Notes under the pieces: model-generated
What the model saw: only the letters and a program-made list of their open reading frames with translations
Told to the model about the DNA's origin: nothing
The model's database searches: none
In this document: positions 8,603-18,206 of the stretch, piece by piece
Numbering within the stretch: position 1 is the stretch's first letter
How the letters are laid out: the number at the start of each line of letters is the position of its first letter
Assembly (NCBI RefSeq): GCF_002002735.1
Contig: NZ_MUNY01000046.1
Location: 46,574-110,573 of the forward strand
Direction of reading: 5' to 3'
From: Algoriphagus sp. A40
GTDB taxonomy: Bacteria; Bacteroidota; Bacteroidia; Cytophagales; Cyclobacteriaceae
Length of the DNA: 64,000 bases
Program-made: the position numbers and the translations under genes

Positions 8603-8684
8603 AAATTCATATTAACTATTCGTTTGGATAGTAAGGCGTTTTGCAAACTCGCCTAGGTCAGTGGCGAACTAAACTCAGTCGGGG
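8603..8684. repeat. Interspersed repeat R1, copy 4
   Basis: TTCGTTTGGATAGTAAGGCG, TTTTGCAAACTCGCCTAGG, and GTGGCGAACTAAACTCAGTC. Follows R2 copy 1 directly. It reads into an open frame that continues into the lipoprotein gene, but those codons are repeat sequence, not part of the protein. Confidence 0.8.
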
Positions 8685-8751
8685 AAATTTGAGAAAATTT
8701 TATAGTTTTAAAGCGAAAACTAAGTCAATCAAAATTCCTTTGAAACAATTC

Positions 8752-9603
8752 ATGGCCTTTGCTTTTAGGATTTTAGCATTCCTTCCTGTCTTAATTTTTG
8801 TCTTTTCCTGTTCAAGTAATAAAGGTTTTCTTCCCTATGAAGGATTAAAAGGCCAACCAACTCAGGTGAAAATTCTGGATTTTGAACCTCTCAAGGAAAA
8901 ATCAACCCAGGAACCAAAGCTTGAATCTTGGGAAATTTATGAATTTGATAAAATCGGTCGAATAATAAGCTACCAAGTTTTTAGAAGTGACAGTACGCCG
9001 GTTACAGGAGGATCGCGGTTTTATTATTCCAGTAAGGGTCCTGTCCAGCACCAGGAGAATTTTGATTTGAAAGGAAATCTTCAGTCCAGAACGGATTTTA
9101 CGTATGATAAAAAAGAGAGGCTCTTGAAATCAAGGACCATGGCTGGAGGCAAAGAGACCTCGCTCAAGGAAATTTCCTATGATCCCAAAAAGCCAATTTC
9201 CAACACCAAAATTACATATTATGGCAAAGCTGTGATGCAAAATTCTATCGACTCATTGGATGAAAAAGGAAGAATAGTAATGATGACTGATTACCTTCCT
9301 AATGGTGCCTTGAAAGGAAAACTTGGATATGTCTATGATAAAAAAGGAAATGAAATTCTCCAGGAGTGGTACAATTCTGAAGGTCAATTGTTCCAGTTTT
9401 ACAAGAAAACCTACAATGAGAGGAATGAGGAAATTTTGAATGAAAGATTTGAGATCGTTGCAGGTGAACCTGTAAAATCCTCATCTGAAATACGCTACGA
9501 ATATCTTTATGATTCCTTAGGAAATCAATCTCAGGTTTCTGTCAAAACCGGAAACATGATTTATATAAAAAAAGTGATAGTCACTTATCCGAATAAGAAA
9601 TGA
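8752..9603 (+). CDS. Lipoprotein with YD/RHS-like repeats
   Basis: 283 residues from the start chosen here, which opens on a lipoprotein signal MAFAFRILAFLPVLIFVFSC with the lipobox Cys at residue 20. The mature part holds repeated blocks such as DFTYDKKERLLKSR, GYVYDKKGNEILQEWYNSEG and YEYLYDSLGNQSQV, the pattern seen in RHS/YD-like and MORN-like beta-rich repeats. Upstream in-frame codons from 8641 come from repeat R1 and are not included. Location is probably the outer membrane; role unknown. No toxin tip domain is present. Confidence 0.75.
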   Translation: MAFAFRILAFLPVLIFVFSCSSNKGFLPYEGLKGQPTQVKILDFEPLKEKSTQEPKLESWEIYEFDKIGRIISYQVFRSDSTPVTGGSRFYYSSKGPVQHQENFDLKGNLQSRTDFTYDKKERLLKSRTMAGGKETSLKEISYDPKKPISNTKITYYGKAVMQNSIDSLDEKGRIVMMTDYLPNGALKGKLGYVYDKKGNEILQEWYNSEGQLFQFYKKTYNERNEEILNERFEIVAGEPVKSSSEIRYEYLYDSLGNQSQVSVKTGNMIYIKKVIVTYPNKK

Positions 9604-9632
9604 AGATTTTCTCCACAAGGGGATTGGATAAA

Positions 9633-9700
9633 TTGATGAATTACAAATTCATTTTTATAGTCGAGCGTAGATGCAATCTTCGCTCAGACCAACGGCAATC
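9633..9700. repeat. Truncated R1-like repeat
   Basis: TGAATTACAAATTCA (9637-9651, a 6-bp dyad around ACA) followed by TTTTTATAGTCGAGCGTAG and TCGCTCAGACC. It matches the R1 head; the middle differs. Lies in the tail-to-tail gap between the lipoprotein gene and the acyl-CoA ligase gene. Confidence 0.45.
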
Positions 9701-9732
9701 TTCACTCAAATGGAGGAAAGGTTTATTCCGCC

Positions 9733-11367
9733 TTATTGCAGAGCAAGTTTCCCGGCTGCAAACAGTCTTCTGATTTCTTTTTTGTCAAATTTCCCCACAC
9801 TGGTTTTTGGCACTTCATTGATAAAAATATAATCCTTGGGAACCTGATATTTCACGAAGTCTCTGGATAAAAAATCCATCAATTCTTCCATTGAAACTTC
9901 CTCTTTTTTGTCCATCAAGACTAGTAAGGCCAAAGGTTTTTCTACCCATTTTTCATCAGGAATCGCAATTACAGCCGCTTCTCTGATTTTGGGATGAGCC
10001 ATAAGTGCAGATTCCAGCCCGACACTCGAGATCCATTCACCGCCACTTTTTATCAGGTCCTTGGTTCTATCTTTGATTGCCATATAGCCATCGGCATCGA
10101 TCGTAGAAACATCGCCTGTTTTAAACCAACCATCTTCTGAAAAGCTTTCAGTGTTATTTGTTTTAAAATAGGAGCTTAGGACCCAAGCTCCTTTGATATG
10201 CAGTTCTCCCATGGTTTTGCCATCTGTAGGAGCTAAGGCCCCATCATCAGTAACAATCCGTAATTCAACACCCGGGAAGGCAATGCCCTGTTTCGCACGG
10301 ACTTCCATTTTTTCATTTTCTGATAAAAGCTCATGGATTGGCTGAAGTCGGCTTACAGTTCCCAGAGGAGAGGTTTCTGTCATTCCCCAAGCCTGCACAC
10401 CCTTTATTCCAAAGTCTTTTTCAAAACCTTCAATCAGGCTTTTTGGCAGTGCAGATCCCCCGACCAAATATTCTTCAAGCGCCAATTTTTCTTTTGGCGG
10501 ATTTAATTTCATCGCATGATATATACCCAGCCAAATGGTCGGAACACCATTGGCTTTGGTCACTTTTTCTTCTTTAAGAATTTTAATGAGCGCATCGGGC
10601 TGTAAATTGGAAGAGGGGAGGACCATAGTTGAACCCGAGAGGAGACAGAGGTATGGAAAACCCCAAGCCATCACATGAAATTGGGGTACGATCAACAGAA
10701 CGGTGTCTCTATTGCTGAAATTTCCTGCATTTGGAGAAATAATGGTTGACGCGTGTAAAAAGGTGGATCGATGAGAATACAAAACTCCTTTAGGTAAACC
10801 GGTCGTTCCGCTGGTATAGCACATGCCGCAAGCCTCATTTTCATTTAGTTTGGGCCAGTCAAAATCTTCCGATTCCCCGGCCAGCAAATCTTCATAATCA
10901 AGTGTATTTGGCAAAGTGGTTACAAAATCTGCAGGCGCATTTAGTAAGATGAAATGTTGCACAGTTTCCAGCAGTGGAGCTATTTTTTCTAAAAGAGGAA
11001 CCAATGTGGCATCCACAAAAATCACTTTGTCCTCCGAATTATTGATAATATACTCGATTTGATTGCCGGACAAACGGATATTTATAGTATGACAAACGGC
11101 CCCAATACCGGATATCGAATAATATAATTCTACGTGGGGGCCATGATTCCATGCAAAAGTTCCTACCATGTCACCTTTTACAATTCCCAATTTATTGGTC
11201 AATGCATTGGCCAGTTTTTTACACCGTTGATACATCTTACCAAAACTGTATTCATGGCGGCTTCGGTCTGGTAAATAGGTTATTATTTTTTTACGATGAT
11301 AAACTCTGTTTCCATACTCAAGAATTGTAGTTGTAGTGAGCGGGTAATCCATCATTAAGCCTTCCAT
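9733..11367 (-). CDS. Fatty-acid--CoA ligase (AMP-forming, AlkK/FadD type)
   Basis: 544 residues, full length for an ANL-superfamily acyl-CoA ligase, which activates a fatty acid through an acyl-AMP to acyl-CoA. Visible motifs: phosphate loop YTSGTTGLPKG (about 184-194), QAWGMTETSPLG (adenine-binding), DGWFKTGDVSTID (hinge region), and KTSVGKFDKK with the C-terminal catalytic lysine. The N-terminus may be MEGLMMDY or the internal Met-5/Met-6. The LPQFHVMAWGFPY block is typical of medium/long-chain types. It stands alone between repeats; no beta-oxidation genes adjoin. Confidence 0.9.
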   Translation of the reverse strand: MEGLMMDYPLTTTTILEYGNRVYHRKKIITYLPDRSRHEYSFGKMYQRCKKLANALTNKLGIVKGDMVGTFAWNHGPHVELYYSISGIGAVCHTINIRLSGNQIEYIINNSEDKVIFVDATLVPLLEKIAPLLETVQHFILLNAPADFVTTLPNTLDYEDLLAGESEDFDWPKLNENEACGMCYTSGTTGLPKGVLYSHRSTFLHASTIISPNAGNFSNRDTVLLIVPQFHVMAWGFPYLCLLSGSTMVLPSSNLQPDALIKILKEEKVTKANGVPTIWLGIYHAMKLNPPKEKLALEEYLVGGSALPKSLIEGFEKDFGIKGVQAWGMTETSPLGTVSRLQPIHELLSENEKMEVRAKQGIAFPGVELRIVTDDGALAPTDGKTMGELHIKGAWVLSSYFKTNNTESFSEDGWFKTGDVSTIDADGYMAIKDRTKDLIKSGGEWISSVGLESALMAHPKIREAAVIAIPDEKWVEKPLALLVLMDKKEEVSMEELMDFLSRDFVKYQVPKDYIFINEVPKTSVGKFDKKEIRRLFAAGKLALQ

Positions 11368-11463
11368 TCTTAAAAATTTTAGGTTATTGGTTTTTCATTT
11401 CCTTTTTGGGGCAGTCAAATCATGGGTAGTAGGAGTAGCCTCGGGCTGTGTGGGGGCACTTAC

Positions 11464-11562
11464 ACTCCCTTGAGTATAAGGTACAGCAAGATGTCCGAAT
11501 AACAAATTCTATGGGATTCTTGAGTGTGTTGCTGCTGTGCAGCGGTCGGGACTATGTTTAGG
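11464..11562. repeat. Interspersed repeat R2, copy 2
   Basis: ACTCCCTTGAGTATAAGG, TACAGCAAGATGTCCGAA, TAACAAATTCT, GCTGCTGTGCAGCGGTCGGG. Differs from copy 1 at scattered positions only. Lies between the acyl-CoA ligase start and the VapC gene. Confidence 0.8.
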
Positions 11563-11574
11563 CAGGGGAAAAAA

Positions 11575-11606
11575 AACCATTGAAATGGTTAAAGCCATTG
11601 ACCCCA
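11575..11606. repeat. Interspersed repeat R3, copy 1
   Basis: AACCATTGAAATGGTT (11576-11591) is a 7-bp dyad, followed by AAAGCCATTGACCCCA. The same unit occurs at 12496-12530 on the other side of the VapBC pair. Confidence 0.7.
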
Positions 11607-11623
11607 GGCTCGGAAAGGATTTC

Positions 11624-12010
11624 TTACCACAAGACTTTTATCTGTCCATACAGATTAAAATTTGAATCTTTCGAGATGATAGTCTGCTTTTCAAAAATTG
11701 CCTGAGAAATAATTATTCGGTCAAATGGATCTTTATGAATTTCCTCGAGATTAGAAAGTTCAATTATATGCTCGAAATCAAGAGGTAAGATTTCAAAGTT
11801 GTTTTTTAAAATTTCCTCTTTTAGATCTTCCAGTTTAATATCCAGCTTGAGTTTACCAAGGTTCAATTTGATGGCAATTTCCCAAATTGAAGCAATACTG
11901 ATAAACTTAGTGTTTTCAGTGTTTTCAATACTCAATCTTGCTTTTTTTGACAAATTGTCGCTTCCCTCAAGGAACCACAAAAAGGTATGAGTATCCAACA
12001 GATAGTTCAT
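11624..12010 (-). CDS. vapC: VapC-type PIN-domain ribonuclease toxin
   Basis: About 128 residues. The PIN-domain acidic residues are visible in MNYLLDTHTFLWFLEG (Asp at position 6), ASIWEIAIK (Glu) and HKDPFDRIIISQA (Asp pair); this DTHTFLW subfamily is a common VapC. VapC toxins cleave tRNA or rRNA when freed from antitoxin. The ATG at 12010 shares one base with the antitoxin stop (TGATG); a GTG one codon earlier is also open. Flanked on both sides by R2/R3 and R1/R3 repeats. Confidence 0.9.
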   Translation of the reverse strand: MNYLLDTHTFLWFLEGSDNLSKKARLSIENTENTKFISIASIWEIAIKLNLGKLKLDIKLEDLKEEILKNNFEILPLDFEHIIELSNLEEIHKDPFDRIIISQAIFEKQTIISKDSNFNLYGQIKVLW

Positions 12011-12222
12011 CACATATAATCTTTGAACTCGTCCAAAGGCGCATCAAAATCTTCTGATAGATGAATTTTTCCTCTTAAGCTTCCAAAGGCCGGTTTTTTG
12101 GTCATGGATTCAGCTTTCTTTTTCTTAGACTTTTCTACTAAAAATTCAATAAAATTCTTCGCCTCCTCTTTGAGTGCCGGGGGAAGAGATTCAAGTTTTG
12201 TATATAGGGATTGAGAAGCCAT
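12010..12222 (-). CDS. DUF2281-type antitoxin of VapC
   Basis: About 70 residues from the start used here (MASQSLYTKLESLPP). The sequence LESLPPALKEEAKNFIEFLVEKSKKK followed by KPAFGSLRGKIHLSEDFDAPLDEF matches the pattern of DUF2281 antitoxins that precede VapC: an oligomerising N-terminal helix and a C-terminal tail that enters the PIN active site. It is upstream of and coupled to vapC. An earlier in-frame start (up to 12285) is possible but lacks a family match. Confidence 0.85.
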   Translation of the reverse strand: MASQSLYTKLESLPPALKEEAKNFIEFLVEKSKKKKAESMTKKPAFGSLRGKIHLSEDFDAPLDEFKDYM

Positions 12223-12357
12223 TTCAAAGGATTTACAGGTGAAAATACGGATTTTAATCATTTCAGGACAATTCTTGCTGGCCAAATTGTCTCAAAACTC
12301 ATTCCGAACTGACTAAAATTTAGATAGATTTCCAATTGAAGTTGATCTTGCCTAGGC

Positions 12358-12489
12358 GAATTAAAAATTCGTTTTGATAGAAAGGTGTTTTGCAAACTCG
12401 CCTTGGCCAGCGGCGAACTACACTCAGAACGGATAGAAAGGCGATTTGCAAACTGTGGATAGGCAAGCGTAAAACTACTCTCAGACGAG
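12358..12489. repeat. Interspersed repeat R1, tandem double copy
   Basis: A full unit (GAATTAAAAATTCG, TTTTGATAGAAAGGTGTTTT, GCAAACTCGCC, CAGCGGCGAACTACACTCAG) runs straight into a second partial unit (GGATAGAAAGGCGATTTGCA, AGCGTAAAACTACTCTCAGA). It is the only tandem copy in the window and lies upstream of the VapBC antitoxin. Confidence 0.8.
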
Positions 12490-12495
12490 GGGCAC

Positions 12496-12580
12496 AAAAA
12501 CCATTGAAATGGTCAGAGGCATTGACCCTGAACCGACATAGGTCACGGTTTAAACCGTGGGCTATGCATCGAATCGGTTA
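12496..12580. repeat. Interspersed repeat R3, copy 2, with 16-bp palindrome
   Basis: AAACCATTGAAATGGTCAG and GGCATTGACCC match R3 copy 1. It is followed by CACGGTTTAAACCGTG (12544-12559), a perfect 16-bp palindrome. Together with the R1 tandem it fills the gap 12223-12596, where I see no gene. Confidence 0.75.
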
Positions 12581-12596
12581 AAAAATAATAGCTTTA

Positions 12597-13352
12597 TTAT
12601 TTTTGCCAGGCATCAACCTTCCCATTTTCAACATAAACATATTGTCCTGATCCAAAGACATATTGTTTTCTATTTGAATACTTTGTGACTGTTTGGTTTA
12701 TATCTTCGGGTTTCCCCCAACTATCTAAAAGCATTTCTTCAGTCATTCCAATCCAAATGGTTTGTTTTGCAATTTTTTCTCCAATTTCCTTTCCATACTT
12801 TTTATGAAACTTTTCTCTTCTATCGTTTAATGACTTTTGATAAGAAATTTGACCCTGCATTTTCGCATTTTTTAGCATTACACTAGCTATACTGTCATTT
12901 TTCCTTATTTCCTCTTCTTCATTGATTTTCATTCTTTCTAAAGATTCTCTAGCCTCATTTCTTCCAACTTCAATTAGAGAATCTTCTCTCCTTTTCCTTT
13001 CTATCTCCTTTTCATTAAATACCTTCAATTCCAATTCTTTAATTTTTGATTCTGCGCCTTGTAGTTCAAAAGTTTGGTCTATAAAATATGAACTAATAAA
13101 TCCTTCCGTCTCTCCAAATCTTACTTTATACCTTGAAGTACTTCCTATTCCATTTGGAAAAAGGATATCTAATAATTCAAGCTTATCTCCCTTCATAAGC
13201 ACTTTTAAAGTTTTGGAATGTATTTTTTCATTCTCAGTCAATTTGGCCTGGTTGGTGTTGACTGTAATTAGTCCAATTGATTCTTGCGAGAATGCTTGAA
13301 AAGAAAAGCCGGAATAAAGAAGAGCAACAAAGAAGATACTTGTAATTTTCAT
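12597..13352 (-). CDS. Secreted SH3-like/coiled-coil protein with SmpA-like C-terminus
   Basis: 251 residues. A signal peptide (MKITSIFFVALLYSGFSFQAFSQ) precedes an SH3b-like module (about 28-95, with KVRFGETEGFISSYFI), then a highly charged coiled-coil (about 100-190), then a C-terminal block IWIGMTEEMLLDSWGKPEDI...YVFGSGQYVYVENGKV that resembles the SmpA/OmlA (BamE-like) fold, where a GM(T/S) turn precedes a helix and beta strands. Probably periplasmic or envelope-bound. Function unknown; no operon partner. Confidence 0.7.
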   Translation of the reverse strand: MKITSIFFVALLYSGFSFQAFSQESIGLITVNTNQAKLTENEKIHSKTLKVLMKGDKLELLDILFPNGIGSTSRYKVRFGETEGFISSYFIDQTFELQGAESKIKELELKVFNEKEIERKRREDSLIEVGRNEARESLERMKINEEEEIRKNDSIASVMLKNAKMQGQISYQKSLNDRREKFHKKYGKEIGEKIAKQTIWIGMTEEMLLDSWGKPEDINQTVTKYSNRKQYVFGSGQYVYVENGKVDAWQK

Positions 13353-13505
13353 AAGATTTTTATTTGGACCGATTTACCAGTGACTACCCAACCCTTTCTA
13401 GGCGTAGTCAACTTCTTTTTGCTGTGAGGTTCTTCTGGACGCTGGGTGGTATTTGCAATCCCACCCTTATATCCCAACCAATTTACAATTGGTCAATTCA
13501 TCAAA

Positions 13506-16500
13506 TCACTTCACAAACAACACCCCAACTCCCTTCTCAGTCGCCAACTTATTAAATGCCGGAACGGCGGTTTCAATCAGTCGTTTGCCTTCTGTTTCCA
13601 GCGGTTTCCACTGTTCCAGTAGTTCAGTGTAACGGGCTTTGGTGCCTTCGTTGATCTTGGGAATGCTGCTTTCTCCATGGTTCATCATAAACATAAAGTT
13701 GGCGGTGAACTTGTTGGGGAAGTTTTCCACGTCATCGTAGGCAGTGGACTTGCGCTGGATCATCAGTTCGTCCCAAGCTTTGAGTTCCTTGATCAGCTTT
13801 TCTCCTTCGGTTTTTAGGTCTTTGTATTCGGTTTTGTCATCCAGTTTTTTCAGTAAGTCGGTAAGTTGGTCTTGGTAGGTTTTTGCGGTGTTAACCATCG
13901 TGTGCATCGTGGTGACTTCGGATTCCAGTTTGCTCATCCATTCGTGATAGGCTTGGTAGTCCGCTGGTGTAAGGTTGTAGCCCGGTACGTCTTTGATGAT
14001 AGATTTGACTTCGACGGTTTCAGGCCCGGAACTGATTTTCAGGGTATAAGTTCCCGGAATCGCCTTATGACCACGATAGCTGGACTCGATGTAAGCCGTT
14101 GGAATGCCCGGCACGGTCGGATAACGCAGATCCCAAACGAATCGGTTGAGGCCTTTTTTGACCGAAATCACAGGATCGGAAGAAGGACCTCCATCATAGG
14201 ACTTGAAATCCTGATTTTTCTTCGAGCTGATTTTCCGAACCAGTTTTCCGTTTGAGTCAAGAATCTCGAGGGTCAGAGCGGTGGAATCGGTGACGGTTTC
14301 CGGCAGGTGGTAATAGATCACCATGCCGCTGGCGGGATTGTGTCCCAGGAAAGAATCGGTGCCTTTGAAGTCATCGAGATTGCCGTTCATGGCGCTGTAC
14401 CAATTACCCAAAATCGTTTCCTCAGGCGTATAGACGGCAATTTTTTCAGCTTTGGCTTGAAGTTCACGGACAAGGTTCAGGTCATCCAAAATCCAATAAG
14501 AGCGACCGGCCGTTGCGACGATCAGGTCGTTATGGGCAACTTTCAGATCGGTAATCGGAGTCAGGGGAAGGTTCAGTTGGAAAGGATTCCAATTGGTTCC
14601 ACCGTCTTTGGAAATGTACATACCCGTCTCGGTTCCGGCGAAAAGCAGGTTTTTCACCTTGGTATCTTCACGCACCACTCGGGTAAAAGCGCCTGTCGGG
14701 ATTCCCTTGGAGATGTTGGTCCATGTCTTTCCGTAGTCCGTGGTTTTGTAGAGACCCGGCGTGTAATCGTTGAATTTGTATCGGGTAGTGGCGATATAGG
14801 CCGTCGCCGGATCATGAGGAGATACTTCAATCGCATTGACCAAGCATTCTGCCAAGCCTTTTGGTGTGACATTGGTCCAGGTTTTTCCATTGTCTCTTGT
14901 CAGTTGAACCAAGCCGTCGTCGCTTCCGGTCCAGATGACTCCGGCTTCGTGAGGACTTTCGATCACATAGGCAAGCGTGCCGTAGTTTTCAGCTCCCACA
15001 GCTTCATTGGTGTAGGGGACACCGCCTTTTCCTTGTTTTTCTTTCTCATTTCGGGTCAGATCGGGAGAGACTTCTGTCCAGGTTTTGCCCCAATCCTGGG
15101 TTTTCAGCAAGACTTGCGCGCCATGGTAAAAGGTATTGGGTTCATGCTGAGACCAGATGATGGGCGCGTTCCAATTGAAGCGGTACTTCATGTCTTTGGC
15201 GTCCATGCCGAGGTATTGGATGGGAGCCGCCATGATATTGGTCGAACCCTGAGTTTCCATGTCAAGCACCTCAATAGTGCCCTGGTAGCTTCCGCCGAGT
15301 ACATACCTGGGATCATCGGGGTCGAAAGCCAAGAAGGCACTTTCCCCGCCTGCGGAGTAATTCCAGTGCTCTTGACCGATTCCGCCACGACCCAAAGCCA
15401 TGCTGGAAATCACCACGGAGGTATTGTCCTGCTGACCACCATAGATGCGGTAAGGGAATTGATTGTCGGTGTTGATTCGGTAAAATTGGGCTGTGGGCAT
15501 ATTGCTTTGAACAGACCAGGATTTGCCACCGTTGAAGGAGATCGAACCTCCGCCGTCATCGGCAAGGATCATATTGTTGGCGTTTTTGGGATTGATCCAG
15601 AGGTCGTGGTAGTCGCCATGAGGGCCATTGATGTCTTCAAAGGATTTTCCTCCGTCGATAGAAACATGCATGGGGGCACTTTGAACATAGACTTTGTGCT
15701 CGTTTATCGGATCGGCAAAAACCTCGATGTAGTACCATGCACGCTGGGTGAGTTTATTTTCTTTGTTGATCAACGACCAGCTTTCTCCGGCGTCATTGGA
15801 GACGAAAAGTCCGCCCAGATCCTTTTCGGTATCGCTTTCGATGAGTGCATAGACTTTGTTGGAATTGGCTCTGGAGACGGAAATGGCCATTTTTCCTTTC
15901 TCTTCGGGCAGTCCCTTGTGGATTTTCTTCCAGGTTTTTCCGGAATCGGTGGATTTGTAAAGTCCCGAACCCGGTCCGCCTGATTTCACTTGCCAAGGGA
16001 AACGCTGGTGCTCCCACATGGCGGCATAGAGAATTTCAGGAAAATTCATGTCCATGGAAAGTTCCACTGCGCCGGTCATGTTGTCCACGAAAAGGACTTT
16101 TTCCCAAGTCAATCCTCCGTCGATGGATTTGTAAACGCCCCGATCTTCATTTGGGGCATGAAGTGCGCCTTGTGCTGCGACATAGACGATATCCGGATTG
16201 GTTGGATGAATCTGGATTCGGGAAATGTGCTGAGTCTTTTCCAAGCCGAGCTTTTTCCAGGTCTTTCCGGCATCGGTAGATTTGTAGACTCCGTCGCCAT
16301 AAGAAGTCATGACGCCTCTTGGAGCGTGTTCGCCCATGCCTACGTAGACGATGTTGGCATTGCTCTCTGCAACAGCCACTGCGCCCACCGAACCTGTGGT
16401 GAAAAATCCATCGGAGATATTTTCCCAATGCTGTCCCGCATCGCTGGTTTTCCAGACTCCGCCTCCGGTGGTGCCGAAGTAATAGGTGAGAGGGTCGTTG

Positions 16501-16640
16501 ACTACTCCCGAGGCAGCTACAGACCTTCCTCCCCTGAAGGGTCCGATGTTTCGGTATTTGAGTGGGAGGGTTTTGTCAAAGGATTGAGAAAAAGCTGAAA
16601 TGCTGCTCAACAGCAGCAAAAAGGAGAATATTCGTTTCAT
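13506..16640 (-). CDS. Large secreted BNR/sortilin-like multi-Asp-box propeller protein
   Basis: 1044 residues with a signal peptide ([20 protein letters not shown]). I count about eleven Asp-box motifs of the S-x-D-x-G-x-T-W kind, for example [36 protein letters not shown] and [12 protein letters not shown], which gives two beta-propellers as in VPS10/sortilin and xyloglucanase-type folds. The last 250 residues are a beta-sandwich-like part and a helical tail. Family members are common in Bacteroidota and are often annotated as glycosyl hydrolases, though the catalytic residues of GH74 cannot be assigned here. Location is periplasm or surface. Confidence 0.85.
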   Translation of the reverse strand: MKRIFSFLLLLSSISAFSQSFDKTLPLKYRNIGPFRGGRSVAASGVVNDPLTYYFGTTGGGVWKTSDAGQHWENISDGFFTTGSVGAVAVAESNANIVYVGMGEHAPRGVMTSYGDGVYKSTDAGKTWKKLGLEKTQHISRIQIHPTNPDIVYVAAQGALHAPNEDRGVYKSIDGGLTWEKVLFVDNMTGAVELSMDMNFPEILYAAMWEHQRFPWQVKSGGPGSGLYKSTDSGKTWKKIHKGLPEEKGKMAISVSRANSNKVYALIESDTEKDLGGLFVSNDAGESWSLINKENKLTQRAWYYIEVFADPINEHKVYVQSAPMHVSIDGGKSFEDINGPHGDYHDLWINPKNANNMILADDGGGSISFNGGKSWSVQSNMPTAQFYRINTDNQFPYRIYGGQQDNTSVVISSMALGRGGIGQEHWNYSAGGESAFLAFDPDDPRYVLGGSYQGTIEVLDMETQGSTNIMAAPIQYLGMDAKDMKYRFNWNAPIIWSQHEPNTFYHGAQVLLKTQDWGKTWTEVSPDLTRNEKEKQGKGGVPYTNEAVGAENYGTLAYVIESPHEAGVIWTGSDDGLVQLTRDNGKTWTNVTPKGLAECLVNAIEVSPHDPATAYIATTRYKFNDYTPGLYKTTDYGKTWTNISKGIPTGAFTRVVREDTKVKNLLFAGTETGMYISKDGGTNWNPFQLNLPLTPITDLKVAHNDLIVATAGRSYWILDDLNLVRELQAKAEKIAVYTPEETILGNWYSAMNGNLDDFKGTDSFLGHNPASGMVIYYHLPETVTDSTALTLEILDSNGKLVRKISSKKNQDFKSYDGGPSSDPVISVKKGLNRFVWDLRYPTVPGIPTAYIESSYRGHKAIPGTYTLKISSGPETVEVKSIIKDVPGYNLTPADYQAYHEWMSKLESEVTTMHTMVNTAKTYQDQLTDLLKKLDDKTEYKDLKTEGEKLIKELKAWDELMIQRKSTAYDDVENFPNKFTANFMFMMNHGESSIPKINEGTKARYTELLEQWKPLETEGKRLIETAVPAFNKLATEKGVGVLFVK

Positions 16641-16713
16641 GGGTGGCTGGTGGTTTCAAATCAAAAGATAGGTAAAACAGAAGAATTTGCCAGCTAACCA
16701 TTTAAAAATGAAA

Positions 16714-16740
16714 AAGCCCGATCGCACTACGGTCGGGCTT
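16714..16740 (-). terminator. Intrinsic terminator after the DUF6600 gene
   Basis: AAGCCCGATCG (16714-16724) pairs with CGGTCGGGCTT (16730-16740) through 11 bp with one G-T pair; on the minus strand it runs into TTTTTC. It lies 20 bases after the stop at 16761. Confidence 0.85.
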
Positions 16741-16760
16741 GATAATAGAGAGATTTGAGC

Positions 16761-18206
16761 TTAGTTATTTCGCCCTCTGCTGCTTTCCTTGCTTGAGTTA
16801 GTACTTGAGGTTCTCTCAGTATTGGCAGGAGAATCCCGCTGGGTTGGCGCCGAAGTTTTCACCTGAGAGGAAGATCGGCTGTTTTGAGAACTGGAGGGTT
16901 GGGAAACTCTCTCTCCGCTTTTCGCAGGTTCACTTCTTTTCACTTCAGAAGACTGAGTTCTGACAGGAGCCTGAGCAGGTCTTGACTGCTGCACCGAACC
17001 TCTCGAAGGTGCGCTTTGTTGAGTTCTCGATTCTTCTTTTTTCACTTCGGATCCTGATCTGGTGGTAGGTGTTGAGCCTCTTTGGTCAGAACTGGTCGAA
17101 GGTCTGTTTTCATAGGTCCTGGCCGGAGCATTTTCTCTGCTTCCTGAGTTTTGTGAGCGCGACGGAGCTGTGGTAGTGCCTCTGCTGTTGTTTTCACTCG
17201 GCATTGGAGTCACTGTCGGCTTTTGTCCACCATTGCTTACAGACGGATTGCTTGAGCGGCTTGGAGCAGTTGTTCCCCCCGAAACAGTCGGATTCTGAGA
17301 ATTTCTAGGAGAGGACTCAACCGATCTTCCGCCTGAGTTTACGCTTGGAGAGCTGTTTCTCGAAGGAGTTGTGGAGTTAAGTTCTCGGTTGGATCGGGCA
17401 GTTTTAGCCTGTTGCACATCCAGTACTCTAGAGGGTCTCATTTCGTTGGTTCTGCCTCGGCTATCCTGAACTTCCGGTTTGTACATTGCTACGGAATTTC
17501 TCGAAACAGTCGCTCTGCCCGGAGCATTGCTAGCTTGGATATTATAAACCGGAACTGTGGTTCGGGTTACGCGTTCCACTTCTCTTCGCTGTGGACCTCC
17601 GACATAATTATGGTTGTTGTACACCACAGTATTGTTGATGATGGTGGTGTTGTTATAGATTTTCACTTTGGTTTTGTGCGGCGCGTGATATCTGTAGGCA
17701 AAGTGATGGTGGATTCGGTGATTTGGGACAAATACCCAATGGACCGCCGGAATATTTACCCGTACGCTGATGGATACACCTGGTCCGAGTGGCGCCCATC
17801 CGTAATATCCGCCACCTGTTCTCCAGTTGACCCATGCAGGTCCCCAATCGTAGCCAGGAATCCAGGCCCAGCTTTGGAAGTAATCATCGAAATACCAGCG
17901 ACCGTAGTGGAATGGAGCCCAACCCCAGTCGTAATAGGACACCCAAGTGTTGCCGTATTCGGTCATGACCCAGTGACCTTCGGTGCCATAAGGATGGAAG
18001 TCGCCCCTGACCGCAGGCAGCCAAATGTAACCGTACCGGGCATCCTTGACCCAGTCTCCATAGGGTGCGAGTTCATCGTAAAAAAACTGAAAGCTGACTC
18101 CTCTGTAATTTTTTGCTTCCGCTTCCTGCGGAGCGATCATGCCTGATAGGAGAAAAACTCCCAATGCAAGGCTGCCAAACCATCGAGTGGCAAAGTGCAT
18201 TTTCAT
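16761..18206 (-). CDS. DUF6600-type envelope protein with Ser/Arg-rich tail
   Basis: 481 residues. Signal peptide to about residue 31 (ALGVFLLSGMIAPQEAEA). Residues about 35-145 carry repeated Trp/Tyr/Gly blocks: YGDWVKDARYGYIWLP, GNTWVSYYDWGWAPFHYGRW and WAWIPGYDWGPAWVNWR, the signature of the YXWGXW/DUF6600 proteins. A His-rich segment (HRIHHHFAYRYHAPH) follows, then about 270 residues of low-complexity Ser, Arg, Thr, Pro and Asn, expected to be disordered. Probably envelope-associated; function unknown. It is a single-gene unit with its own terminator. Confidence 0.8.
   Translation of the reverse strand: MKMHFATRWFGSLALGVFLLSGMIAPQEAEAKNYRGVSFQFFYDELAPYGDWVKDARYGYIWLPAVRGDFHPYGTEGHWVMTEYGNTWVSYYDWGWAPFHYGRWYFDDYFQSWAWIPGYDWGPAWVNWRTGGGYYGWAPLGPGVSISVRVNIPAVHWVFVPNHRIHHHFAYRYHAPHKTKVKIYNNTTIINNTVVYNNHNYVGGPQRREVERVTRTTVPVYNIQASNAPGRATVSRNSVAMYKPEVQDSRGRTNEMRPSRVLDVQQAKTARSNRELNSTTPSRNSSPSVNSGGRSVESSPRNSQNPTVSGGTTAPSRSSNPSVSNGGQKPTVTPMPSENNSRGTTTAPSRSQNSGSRENAPARTYENRPSTSSDQRGSTPTTRSGSEVKKEESRTQQSAPSRGSVQQSRPAQAPVRTQSSEVKRSEPAKSGERVSQPSSSQNSRSSSQVKTSAPTQRDSPANTERTSSTNSSKESSRGRNN

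Noticed and set aside
14307..15983. A 558-codon open frame on the plus strand opposite the BNR protein gene
   Set aside because: It is antisense to a gene with clear Asp-box repeats and a signal peptide; its own protein has no domain, no signal and repetitive content that mirrors the sense repeats.
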